From an uncultured Bacteroidales bacterium (GTDB lineage Bacteria; Bacteroidota; Bacteroidia; Bacteroidales; UBA932), in assembly GCA_934717185.1 (NCBI GenBank), contig CAKUYQ010000038.1, positions 1 through 22,444 of the forward strand: 22,444 bases of DNA, written 5' to 3'. The stretch's first letter is position 1; the number at the start of each line of letters is the position of its first letter. Below, in pieces: positions 14,813-22,432 of this stretch. The translations under genes were made by a program, and so were the position numbers. A model generated the notes under the pieces. That model made no database searches. It was not told where the DNA came from and saw nothing but the letters and a program-made list of their open reading frames with translations.

Positions 14813-15577
14813 ATGAATAGGACCGCCAACTACCAATTCACGATACTTGTACCTTTCTACAACGAAGAGGACAATATGCCCCGCTTGGAGAGAGAACTTT
14901 CAGGGTTCATTAAAGAGAGCAGCATAAAGAGCTGCGTACTATTTATAAACGATGGTTCCAAAGACAATGGCGGCAACCTCGCAAAAGAGATCTGCAAAAG
15001 GAACAAAGATTTCTACTATATAGAATTTGCAGGCAACAGAGGGCTGAGTGCTGCAATCAAAGCAGGTTTTGACCACACATTTTCGCCATACGTGGGCTAC
15101 ATAGATGCAGACCTTCAGACAACACCTCAAGACTTCAAACTGCTCTTCCCATACATAAAGGAGTACCCGTTAGTAATGGGAATAAGAGCAAACAGAAAAG
15201 ATTCTGGGTTCAAAAGATTCCAATCTAAATTTGCCAACGGCTTTAGAAGGATGATGACAAAGGACACTGCCAAAGACACCGGATGTCCGTTAAAGATTCT
15301 GCAGACCCCATATGCAAAAAGAATCCCAATGTTTACAGGAATGCACCGCTTCTTCCCCGCCCTTATATCTCTCCAGACAGGCGGAAAGATGATGCAGGTT
15401 CCCGTAAGGCATTTCCCAAGAGAGGCAGGAGTTTCAAAGTACAATCTGTGGAACAGGCTTGCAGGACCGTTCAAAGACTGCTTTGCGTTCAGATGGATGA
15501 AGAAGAGATATATAGAGTACAATATAAAAGACGACAATTTAGAGGAAACCACTTTTACATATAAGACAGACTTCTAA
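14813..15577 (+). CDS. GT2 glycosyltransferase, ArnC/dolichol-phosphate-mannose synthase-like
   Basis: A 254-residue GT-A fold enzyme. It opens with ILVPFYNEEDN (11-21), then INDGSKD (D47) for nucleotide binding and YIDADLQTTP (D98, D100) for the metal. A late segment reads HFPREAGVSKYNLWNRL, the R-x-x-G-x-SKY motif of polyprenyl-phosphate glycosyltransferases. There are no C-terminal membrane helices, unlike ArnC and GtrB, so it is the short DPM1-like form. Likely reaction: transfer of a sugar from a nucleotide donor to undecaprenyl phosphate on the cytosolic face of the inner membrane. The sugar cannot be told from sequence. Its stop overlaps the ATG of the next gene by one base (TAATG). 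Confidence 0.85.
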   Translation: MNRTANYQFTILVPFYNEEDNMPRLERELSGFIKESSIKSCVLFINDGSKDNGGNLAKEICKRNKDFYYIEFAGNRGLSAAIKAGFDHTFSPYVGYIDADLQTTPQDFKLLFPYIKEYPLVMGIRANRKDSGFKRFQSKFANGFRRMMTKDTAKDTGCPLKILQTPYAKRIPMFTGMHRFFPALISLQTGGKMMQVPVRHFPREAGVSKYNLWNRLAGPFKDCFAFRWMKKRYIEYNIKDDNLEETTFTYKTDF

Positions 15578-16215
15578 TGGACAATATTGTACTATATACG
15601 GTTGGATTGTTGGCACAACTACTATTCTCTGCCCGGATATTAATACAGTGGATAATGTCCGAAAGGGCAAAAAAGGTTGTATCTCCGGTGATATTCTGGG
15701 CATTGAGCATGATTGCCTCCTATTTATTGTTCATCTACGGCTGGTTCAGAGACGACTTCTCCATAATGTTGGGACAGGTAATAGCATACTACATATATAT
15801 CTGGAATCTTAACAAAAAGGATGCTTGGCGTAAAGTTCCGGGACTGTTGCGGGCTCTTTTCTACATTACCCCCATTGCAGGATTATGCTACATCCTCTCT
15901 GACTGGCAGATGTTTATGGAACAATGCTTTAAGAACGACGATATTCCGCTGTTGCTTGTAATATACGGCTCGCTTGGGCAGATTGTCTTTACACTTAGAT
16001 TTGTATATCAGTTCCTCTACTCAAGAGCACACGGTGAATCTGTCCTTCCGGCCGGATTCTGGATAATAAGTCTCACGGGATCTCTTATAATAGTCTCATA
16101 TGCCATTGTAAGGCAAGACCCCGTACTAATCTTGGGACAATCGTTCGGGTTTGTATCATATACAAGAAATCTTGTAATTTTGCACAGACAAAACATGCAG
16201 AAAAAAGCTAATTAG
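15577..16215 (+). CDS. Membrane protein with two tandem LAB_N (lipid A biosynthesis N-terminal) units
   Basis: A 212-residue inner-membrane protein with about six helices. It is an internal duplication: residues 10-78 align without any gap to residues 131-199, with about 20 of 69 positions identical (including G10/G131, Q14/Q135, R20/R141, F40-W41/F161-W162, R58/R179, L65-G66-Q67/L186-G187-Q188, N77-L78/N198-L199). Each unit looks like the LAB_N domain (PF07578) found before the LpxB catalytic domain in some species and as small stand-alone proteins. Sitting between a GT2 and a GT39 gene, it is well placed to carry or present the undecaprenyl-linked sugar, like the ArnE/ArnF or GtrA partners. 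That role is inference. It is translationally coupled to the GT2 gene. Confidence 0.8.
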   Translation: MDNIVLYTVGLLAQLLFSARILIQWIMSERAKKVVSPVIFWALSMIASYLLFIYGWFRDDFSIMLGQVIAYYIYIWNLNKKDAWRKVPGLLRALFYITPIAGLCYILSDWQMFMEQCFKNDDIPLLLVIYGSLGQIVFTLRFVYQFLYSRAHGESVLPAGFWIISLTGSLIIVSYAIVRQDPVLILGQSFGFVSYTRNLVILHRQNMQKKAN

Positions 16216-16233
16216 ACACAAAAAAGATATAAC

Positions 16234-17916
16234 ATGAAACAACTTAAGGCAAACAGCAGTGAACTGCTAACACTCCTTTTAATCTTCATTGCTCTTTGTC
16301 CTATATTGATTTTTAGAGATTTTACTCCCGACAACGAACTTAAATATCTCAGTATTGCAGACGAAGCCCTTGAAAACGGAAACCTCTTTGCTTTCTATTA
16401 CCAGGGAACGGTCTATGCAGACAAACCTCCATTGTACCTTTGGCTCATTATGGGAGCCAAGACACTCTTTGGCAGGCATATAAACTTTATTATCTACCTC
16501 TTTTCCGTTATACCGGCCCTTGTCACGGCCTTTGTAATGAACAGGTTCAGTTCGAGGATGAGGTTTTCTGCCACAACAGCAACAACAATGATGTTCACAT
16601 CTGCATTCTTTCTTGCTGCAGCAGTGGTTGCCAGGATGGATATGCTAATGACCATGTTCATTGTCCTCTCCGTCTATTCATTCTACAGAGCATACGAACT
16701 GCGTACCGCACAATCCGGCTCCAAAACAGGGGCAATTTCAAATACCGGAATTAACAAATGGAGATGGCTGTTTGCAATATTTCTCTTCCTTGCCCTGTTT
16801 ACCAAAGGTCCGCTTGGACTTATGATACCGCTTGCATCTCTTCTTGCATTTTTGCTATGGGAGAAGAAATTAAAAAAATGTTGGAATCTATGCTTTGGAT
16901 GGAGAACATGGCTCGTACTTATACTGTTATCGTCCCTATGGTTTTTCTTGGTATGGACAGAGGGGGGCAACGAGTATCTTAACAACCTTCTGTTCCACCA
17001 GACGGTAGACAGAGCCGTAGATGCCTTCTATCACAAAGAACCGTTCTGGTACTACTTTGCACGATTCTGGTATATGACGGCACCGTTGAGCCTGTTTATT
17101 GCAGCAGCTGTTATAAAGGGATGGATCAGACCATACACAACAACATCATTGGAGAAGCTCTACCTTACGGTATTCACTGTTACCATAGTAATGCTTAGCA
17201 TGATAAGCTCCAAATTAGAGATATATCTTTTACCGGCACTTCCTTTTATAATACACTTGGCGGCAATAGAGAAACCATTTATACTGAGGGATGGGATATT
17301 GCGCTGGTGCATAGCATTGCCGGCAACAATCTTTCTCCTTGTACTCCCGGCAGTTCTGTACTATATAACCTGCATGGAGCCGCAATATAACAAGACAATG
17401 CTTTTGGTAATCGGCAGTATACTCTCCTTAGGGGGGCTTATCTCTCTAATCACACTAAATAATACCAACAGATCTGTAAAATCGCTCGGAGCGGCACTTT
17501 TATCTGTGGCTTTCATTACAGGATTCTTTATGAGAGGAGAACTGAACAGCTATATTGGTGGATACAACGTTTGCAAAAAGGCATACGAATTAGCGCATGA
17601 TGAAAATTTCCGCCAAGCGGGGGATATGCCGGATATAGCAGACTCCAAAACAATCTGTTTTTACAATTTCAGAGCAGGAAAAAACTTTGACACCTTCTTT
17701 AAACAGATGCTAATCGACAACGGTGCGGATAAAGGGAGCGTCAATAATTTTACAATGCGGGAGCTTGATGAAAACGGACTTAAAGCGGCAAAAAATATAG
17801 TCTTTATCTTTAAGACTAAAGATCTTAAGAAGGATGAAGTTCTTGCAGAAACAGTATCAACTTTTGCAACCTACTGTTACGGTACATATACAGTTTGCAG
17901 AAAAAGAGATTTATAA
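16234..17916 (+). CDS. ArnT/PMT-like GT39 family glycosyltransferase
   Basis: A 560-residue polytopic membrane protein with about 11-12 hydrophobic segments up to about residue 430 and a soluble C-terminal part. The first periplasmic loop holds DFTPDNELKY (D33 and E35 candidates) and YADKPPLYLWL (K64), the hallmark region of ArnT and related enzymes that use undecaprenyl-phosphate sugars. A R-M-D-M-L-M segment (about 135) and an FTKGPLG motif (about 188) also fit the family. It would transfer the sugar loaded by the upstream GT2 to lipid A or another periplasmic acceptor. It starts 18 nt after the LAB_N gene and is followed at once by a strong terminator, so it is the last gene of the cluster. 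Whether the sugar is aminoarabinose is unknown; no arnA/arnB/arnD genes are present. Confidence 0.85.
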   Translation: MKQLKANSSELLTLLLIFIALCPILIFRDFTPDNELKYLSIADEALENGNLFAFYYQGTVYADKPPLYLWLIMGAKTLFGRHINFIIYLFSVIPALVTAFVMNRFSSRMRFSATTATTMMFTSAFFLAAAVVARMDMLMTMFIVLSVYSFYRAYELRTAQSGSKTGAISNTGINKWRWLFAIFLFLALFTKGPLGLMIPLASLLAFLLWEKKLKKCWNLCFGWRTWLVLILLSSLWFFLVWTEGGNEYLNNLLFHQTVDRAVDAFYHKEPFWYYFARFWYMTAPLSLFIAAAVIKGWIRPYTTTSLEKLYLTVFTVTIVMLSMISSKLEIYLLPALPFIIHLAAIEKPFILRDGILRWCIALPATIFLLVLPAVLYYITCMEPQYNKTMLLVIGSILSLGGLISLITLNNTNRSVKSLGAALLSVAFITGFFMRGELNSYIGGYNVCKKAYELAHDENFRQAGDMPDIADSKTICFYNFRAGKNFDTFFKQMLIDNGADKGSVNNFTMRELDENGLKAAKNIVFIFKTKDLKKDEVLAETVSTFATYCYGTYTVCRKRDL

Positions 17917-17928
17917 TGAAATAGATAA

Positions 17929-17962
17929 ATGGAGACTGTAACAACGTCTCCATATTTTTTTT
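17929..17962 (+). terminator. Intrinsic terminator closing the envelope cluster
   Basis: ATGGAGAC (17929-17936), 9-nt loop, GTCTCCAT (17946-17953), then A and eight T. Its T-run touches the -7 element assigned to alr. Confidence 0.9.
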
Positions 17963-17969
17963 ACTTTTG
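17962..17969 (+). promoter_or_regulatory. Possible alr promoter -7 element
   Basis: TACTTTTG fits TAnnTTTG and begins in the last base of the preceding terminator's T-run. No -33 TTG at normal spacing. The leader would be about 150 nt and contains a 7-bp hairpin (18004-18010 with 18021-18027). Confidence 0.4.
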
Positions 17970-18124
17970 TTGAACTATAATTAATACTATAATATTAACC
18001 TAAACAGAAAACAGATTTGATTTCTGTCGCATTATTCAGATGTTGGGTCGGTTACTGCTCCATTTCTAAATGATTAGGCAGGATAGTTAAACAGTTTTCG
18101 GATTTTCGTTCAAAAATATTTATT

Positions 18125-19237
18125 ATGAACAGAGATTATTTTGTACGGCTCAGGATAGGAAAAGAGAATCTTCGCCGCAACTATGACTATTTCAGGTCTA
18201 AACTTAAACCAGAGACAAAACTTCTTGTATTGGTAAAAGCCAACTCCTACGGGCATGGAGCCGTAGAATTTGCTCATGCGCTTGGATTGGAAAATGTTGA
18301 TTATTTTGGAGTTGCCCATCCTGTGGAGGGTGTTGAACTAAGAGAGGGTGGTGTTAACAACCACATTTTGGTTCTAACTGCAGGATATGACAATTTTGAA
18401 ACAATAGTAGAACACAACCTCGAACCATCTATCCCAACAATATTCGCTCTAAAAGAGTTGAATAAGGTTCTTGAGGCTAAAAACATAAAGGATTACCCTG
18501 TTCACATTAAGATAGATACCGGCATGCACAGGTTAGGTTTCATGGAGAAGGAGTTTCCGGAGCTTTTGGAGTTCTTGTCATCTAAGGAGTGCAGGGTAAA
18601 GGTACAGGGGGCATTTACACATCTTGCCGTTTCCGACGATCCTAAACAGGATGAATTTACTCTTGGCCAGCTTAATCTTTACATTAAACTTGCAGACAGA
18701 TTGGAGAAGTCCCTTGGATATAAATTTATAAGACACGCTCTTAACTCTGCAGGAATAGAGCGTTTCTCTGAATATCAGTTTGATATGGTAAGACTTGGTA
18801 TTGGAATATACGGCATTAGCGCTGTAAAGGAGTCTAACGCAGAACCTGCTGCCGCTTTGGAGTGCAAGATTCTTCAGATAAAGGAGCTTAACCCTGAGGA
18901 TGGTACAGTAGGATACGGAAGATGGGGCAAGATAACAAGACCATCGAGAATAGCTACTATTCCGTTGGGATATGCAGACGGACTTAACCGTCACTACGGA
19001 AGGGGCAATGTAAAGTTTGCCGTTAACGGAGTACTTGTACCTACAATAGGCAATATCTGCATGGATATGTGTATGTTGGATGTTACAGATACAGATGCCA
19101 AGGTTGGCGATGTTGTAACTGTATTTGGTAAGAATCCAAAGGCTTCTGACCATGCCAAGGTTTTGGATACTATTCCATACGAGATCTTCACCTCTGTTTC
19201 TCACAGAGTTCCAAGATTCATTGACAATAGACTATAG
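18125..19237 (+). CDS. alr: Alanine racemase
   Basis: A PLP enzyme that makes D-alanine for peptidoglycan. The 370-residue protein is a normal stand-alone Alr. The PLP-binding lysine is K38 in LVKANSYGHG; HIKIDTGMHRLGF and HALNSAGIE follow in the barrel; the opposite-face catalytic tyrosine is Y264 in VGYGRWG, and IATIPLGYADGLNRHYG and IGNICMDM complete the C-terminal domain. The ATG at 18125 starts the family sequence and no upstream extension is needed. In Bacteroides and relatives alr is commonly fused behind murF in one bifunctional protein; here it is a separate gene with no murF beside it. It looks monocistronic. Confidence 0.96.
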   Translation: MNRDYFVRLRIGKENLRRNYDYFRSKLKPETKLLVLVKANSYGHGAVEFAHALGLENVDYFGVAHPVEGVELREGGVNNHILVLTAGYDNFETIVEHNLEPSIPTIFALKELNKVLEAKNIKDYPVHIKIDTGMHRLGFMEKEFPELLEFLSSKECRVKVQGAFTHLAVSDDPKQDEFTLGQLNLYIKLADRLEKSLGYKFIRHALNSAGIERFSEYQFDMVRLGIGIYGISAVKESNAEPAAALECKILQIKELNPEDGTVGYGRWGKITRPSRIATIPLGYADGLNRHYGRGNVKFAVNGVLVPTIGNICMDMCMLDVTDTDAKVGDVVTVFGKNPKASDHAKVLDTIPYEIFTSVSHRVPRFIDNRL

Positions 19238-19297
19238 GCACAAAACAGGATTGGACAGAATTACTAGAATTTTTGTCCCTTTCCATTATTTTAACAT

Positions 19298-19419
19298 TAA
19301 AATTGTATAAAAAGTGGAATTTCAAGGCTTGCGAACTTTTTAACACCGGAGCGTACTTAAGGTACGTGAGGATTTAAAAAGTAAGCGTAACGCAGAAAGT
19401 ACCTTTTTATACAATTTTA
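19298..19419. repeat. Nested palindromic intergenic element
   Basis: The outer arms are 17 bp and perfectly complementary (19298-19314 with 19403-19419). Inside are a second pair of 9-bp arms (19335-19343 with 19374-19382) and a central dyad CGTAC-TTAAG-GTACG (19352-19366). The whole 122-bp unit can fold into one long interrupted hairpin. Its right end overlaps the holA stop codon. It sits between the convergent ends of alr and holA and could act as a two-way terminator, a REP/MITE-like dispersed element, or both. Confidence 0.75.
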
Positions 19420-20448
19420 TAAAGACAGGATCTTGATAACAAGTTCAATAAGTAGCTCTCCGTCCGTAGCAACGCCGGAGTCGCTGCTTTTTGATTTAAA
19501 GTCATACTCCTTTAGCAATGCTATAATCCTCATAAGCGCCCTGCCGCTGTAGTTTTTTATACCTATCTGGTAATAGGATGGTGAGTATGGGAATTTTGCA
19601 CCGGTGTTGCTCCCTCCCATTTTGGAATAGACATAATACTTTTCGAGGTTGTAGAACTCATAGAACATTCCACCGAGATTTGCCTGAATAGGAAATTTTC
19701 TGCTGTTGTTTCCAAGATAGGTTGCTATCTTTAACGCTTTTGCAGAATTACGTTCTATTATGGCTCTGTTAAGCTGGAATATGTTGTACTCCCTGCTTAC
19801 ACCTATGTTCTCCTCAACAAGAGATGTAGTTATAGTAGAGGTTTTGTCGGGAAGCGCCTTAATAAGTTTCTCTAACTCCAAAACAATTGTCCTTAAAGAG
19901 AGACTCACATTGGTTGAAAAGAGGGTAAGCGCCTCGGGCTCAATCTCTATATTGCGTTTTTGCAGGTATCTTTTTACCCAGCTCTCAACCTCTGTCTCTT
20001 TAAGTGGCTCTGATTCAAAGACAAGGGCTTTCTTCTTTAAGATCTTGTAGAAACTTGTGCGCTTGTCCGGCGTGCCGGATGAGTAAAAGAGCGCAAGAAC
20101 GGTTTCGGGAAGCGGATTGGAGAGGTATGGCTCTAACTGTTCAGGCTTGCTTATGTTCTGTGCCTCCTTTACAATTATGAGCTGATGCTCTGCAAACATT
20201 GGATATTTTTTTGCAAGATTGTCTATCTGACCTCCGTTCACATCTGAGCCATATAGTGTTATAAAGTTAAAATCTTTCTCCTGCGGCTGCAGTACATGCT
20301 CCTGGAGGGCATCAATTATAAGATCTCCGTAATATGGCTCATCTCCGCAGATAAGATAAACCGGTGCAAATTTATGGTTTTTAATATCTGTGATTATCTC
20401 CAAGAGCTCTGCTCTTATATCTCTTTTTTCTTTAAAGGACTTTGCCAT
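19417..20448 (-). CDS. holA: DNA polymerase III delta subunit
   Basis: Clamp-loader subunit that opens the sliding clamp. The 343-residue protein fits the HolA family: a PVYLICGDEPYYGDLIIDAL start (residues about 29-48), a degenerate AAA+-like domain to about 140, a helical linker, and a C-terminal collar domain (about 215-343) with the REYNIFQLNRAI segment and an LLKEYDFKSKS region near the end. Sequence conservation in this family is low, but the domain order and length agree. The ATG at 20448 matches the expected N-terminus. It is divergent from the HsdR_N gene with 63 bp between starts, and its stop lies inside a palindromic element shared with the alr side. Confidence 0.9.
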   Translation of the reverse strand: MAKSFKEKRDIRAELLEIITDIKNHKFAPVYLICGDEPYYGDLIIDALQEHVLQPQEKDFNFITLYGSDVNGGQIDNLAKKYPMFAEHQLIIVKEAQNISKPEQLEPYLSNPLPETVLALFYSSGTPDKRTSFYKILKKKALVFESEPLKETEVESWVKRYLQKRNIEIEPEALTLFSTNVSLSLRTIVLELEKLIKALPDKTSTITTSLVEENIGVSREYNIFQLNRAIIERNSAKALKIATYLGNNSRKFPIQANLGGMFYEFYNLEKYYVYSKMGGSNTGAKFPYSPSYYQIGIKNYSGRALMRIIALLKEYDFKSKSSDSGVATDGELLIELVIKILSL

Positions 20449-20468
20449 ATATCTCTCTTTTTATGAGC

Positions 20469-20500
20469 TAAAAGTATAACTTTTTTATATCTTTGGCAAA
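20469..20500 (-). promoter_or_regulatory. Likely holA promoter
   Basis: On the minus strand, TTTG (20500-20497), 20-nt spacer, TACTTTTA (20476-20469), one mismatch from TAnnTTTG, with a leader of only about 14 nt. It overlaps the divergent promoter of the HsdR_N gene. Confidence 0.45.
20488..20495 (+). promoter_or_regulatory. -7 element of the HsdR_N gene
   Basis: TATCTTTG matches TAnnTTTG and is 16 nt before the ATG at 20512, implying an almost leaderless mRNA. It also makes the in-frame TTG at 20506 an unlikely start. Confidence 0.5.
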
Positions 20501-20511
20501 AATTATTGCAG

Positions 20512-20919
20512 ATGGAACAGACGGTTTTCTGCCCTGTAAGGAGGAAAAGGGTGGCTCTTACCCCGGAGGAGAGTATACGCCAACAACTTATAAGATGGTT
20601 GGTTGACAACAAGGGGTATCCTATTGGGCTTCTTGCTGCCGAGTATTGCATTAAGTTTGGTAAAAAGAGTTTCAGATGTGATATTGTTGCTTTTGACAGT
20701 AATTTAGCCCCTTTGGTAATTTTTGAATGCAAGGCTCCAAGTGTAAAATTGGATGGTTCTGTTATGGAACAGGCAATTAGATACAATATGGTCTTGGGTG
20801 CAAGATATCTTGTAATAACCAACGGTGAGGTGGTGTACGTATGCAGGCTTGGGATTGGAGAAAAGGGCTATGAATTTATAAATGAGATTCCCTCTTATTT
20901 TGAGGCAAAGGGAGAGTAG
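20512..20919 (+). CDS. HsdR_N-domain (type I restriction R-subunit N-terminal-like) protein, orphan
   Basis: A 135-residue protein that is essentially one PD-(D/E)xK nuclease-fold domain, like the N-terminal nuclease domain of type I restriction R subunits (PF13588). E44, D57 (FRCDIVAFD) and E72-C-K74 (VIFECKAP) give the D...ExK catalytic pattern intact, and a downstream MEQAIRYNMVLGARYLVITNG segment carries a Q-x-x-x-Y-like motif. No helicase, methylase or specificity gene is nearby, so it is not part of a restriction system. The same gene next to holA is, as far as I recall, common in Bacteroidota, which hints at a housekeeping nucleic-acid role; that is unproven. The ATG at 20512 is used rather than TTG 20506. 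A 2-nt gap separates it from the nucleotidyltransferase gene. Confidence 0.83.
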   Translation: MEQTVFCPVRRKRVALTPEESIRQQLIRWLVDNKGYPIGLLAAEYCIKFGKKSFRCDIVAFDSNLAPLVIFECKAPSVKLDGSVMEQAIRYNMVLGARYLVITNGEVVYVCRLGIGEKGYEFINEIPSYFEAKGE

Positions 20920-20921
20920 AT

Positions 20922-22346
20922 ATGTTTTTGGATAACGAGATATTTGGAATTGTTGCCGAACAGGCCCGTGCACTTAACGTAAGGGCTTTTGTGATAGGTG
21001 GTTATGTTAGAGATTGCCTGCTTGGCAGACCCAGCAAGGATATAGATATTGTTGTGGAGGGTAGCGGTATTGAGCTTGCCGAGGCCGTTGGCAAGGTATT
21101 GCATTCGCGGGTGAGCGTGTTTAAGAATTTTGGAACGGCAATGATAAATATACATGGCGTGAAGGGGATCAAAGAGGGGCTTGAGTTAGAGTTTGTTGGT
21201 GCCAGAAAGGAGTCTTACAGAGCAAATTCAAGGAAGCCTATAGTTGAAAACGGAACGCTTAAAGAGGACCAGGAGAGGCGGGATTTTACGATAAATGCAC
21301 TTGCCCTAAGTCTGCAGAAAGAGGATTTTGGCTCTTTGGTAGATCCATTTGGAGGCGTTGAAGATCTGCATAACAGGATTATCCGCACCCCATTAGACCC
21401 GGATACCACATACTCCGATGACCCTCTGCGTATGATTAGGGCGGTGAGGTTTGCATCACAGTTGGGATTTAGCATTGTTCCGGAATCTTTGGAAAGCATA
21501 AAGCGCAACAGAAAAAGGTTAGAGATACTCTCTATTGAGAGAATCAGCGAGGAGATGCACAAGATACTGCTATCGCCAAAACCTTCTGTAGGATTGCAAC
21601 TGCTGTATGACACAGGTCTGTTGGAGGAGTTCTTTCCACAGCTATGCAAATTGGCCGGTGTTGAGAATGTAGATGGTAGAGGGCACAAAGACAATTTTGC
21701 TCACACGTTACAGGTTGTTGACAATGTGGCCTCCAAATCTGATAATCTATGGCTGAGATGGGCCGCTCTTCTGCACGATATAGCCAAACCTGCTACAAAA
21801 AAATTTGAAGAGGGAATCGGCTGGACCTTCCACGGCCATGAGTTTATAGGCAGCAAGATGATTCCGGGGATATTCAGGCAGTTGAAACTTCCTCTTAACG
21901 AGAAGATGAAGTATGTACAGAAATTGGTATTACTTCATCTTAGGCCTATTGCCCTTGTGCAGGAGGAGGTTACAGATTCGGCCGTAAGGCGTCTGCTCTT
22001 TGATGCCGGTGATGACATAGATGATCTTATGATCCTCTGCAATGCAGATATAACCTCCAAGAACGACAAGACTGTAGCCCGCCACAAACGGAATTTTGAG
22101 CTTGTAAAGCAAAAGATGGTTGAGGTTGAGGAGAAGGATGCAATACGCAACTTTCAGAATCCAATTACAGGTGAGCTTATTATGGAACGTTATAATATAC
22201 CGCCATGCAGAGAGATTGGCATTATTAAAGAGTATGTAAAAAACGCCATTTTGGATGGTGTTATCCCAAATGACTATAATGCCGCCGTGGAGCTTATGCA
22301 GAAGAAGGCTGCCGAATTGGGACTACACCGCAAGCCTCAACAATAA
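20922..22346 (+). CDS. CCA tRNA nucleotidyltransferase / poly(A) polymerase family protein with HD domain
   Basis: A 474-residue class II nucleotidyltransferase. The head domain has FVIGGYVRDCLLG (G26-G27 and R30-D31) and DIDIVV (D40, D42 metal ligands), then RRDFTINALAL and DDPLRMIRAVRFASQLGF, the RNA-binding and base-selecting neck helices. A C-terminal HD phosphohydrolase-type domain carries LLHDIAKP (H285, D286) and an HGHEFIGSK stretch. This architecture is the usual CCA-adding or A-adding enzyme of Bacteroidota, which repairs tRNA 3' ends; sequence alone does not separate the CCA-adding from the poly(A) role. The ATG at 20922 follows the HsdR_N stop by 2 nt, so the two are likely co-transcribed. 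Confidence 0.93.
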   Translation: MFLDNEIFGIVAEQARALNVRAFVIGGYVRDCLLGRPSKDIDIVVEGSGIELAEAVGKVLHSRVSVFKNFGTAMINIHGVKGIKEGLELEFVGARKESYRANSRKPIVENGTLKEDQERRDFTINALALSLQKEDFGSLVDPFGGVEDLHNRIIRTPLDPDTTYSDDPLRMIRAVRFASQLGFSIVPESLESIKRNRKRLEILSIERISEEMHKILLSPKPSVGLQLLYDTGLLEEFFPQLCKLAGVENVDGRGHKDNFAHTLQVVDNVASKSDNLWLRWAALLHDIAKPATKKFEEGIGWTFHGHEFIGSKMIPGIFRQLKLPLNEKMKYVQKLVLLHLRPIALVQEEVTDSAVRRLLFDAGDDIDDLMILCNADITSKNDKTVARHKRNFELVKQKMVEVEEKDAIRNFQNPITGELIMERYNIPPCREIGIIKEYVKNAILDGVIPNDYNAAVELMQKKAAELGLHRKPQQ

Positions 22347-22363
22347 CAGATAATTTGCAGTCT

Positions 22364-22391
22364 TATTTACACTGTTGAGACAGCGTTTTTT
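22364..22391 (+). terminator. Weak terminator candidate
   Basis: A short 4-bp stem (CTGT-TGAG-ACAG) is followed by CG and a run of seven T about 40 nt after the nucleotidyltransferase stop. The T-run is good but the stem is weak. Confidence 0.35.
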
Positions 22392-22409
22392 AGGCAACCT
22401 AAAACTATA

Positions 22410-22432
22410 ACGGTCTCTTTGCAAGAGACCGT
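22410..22432. other. Strong 10-bp hairpin near the window end
   Basis: ACGGTCTCTT (22410-22419), 3-nt loop, AAGAGACCGT (22423-22432): a perfect stem. It is followed by an A-run, not a T-run, on the plus strand, so it may serve a minus-strand gene beyond the window, or be a stability hairpin. Confidence 0.55.

Noticed and set aside
15127..15552. 141-codon antisense frame opposite the GT2 gene
   Set aside because: Shadow frame without domain features or its own promoter.
18578..19204. 208-codon antisense frame opposite alr
   Set aside because: Shadow of a strongly conserved gene; no recognisable motif, and composition follows the alr reverse complement.
20512..20919. Type I restriction-modification system
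   Set aside because: Only an N-terminal R-subunit-like domain is present; no helicase, hsdM or hsdS, so no such system is claimed.
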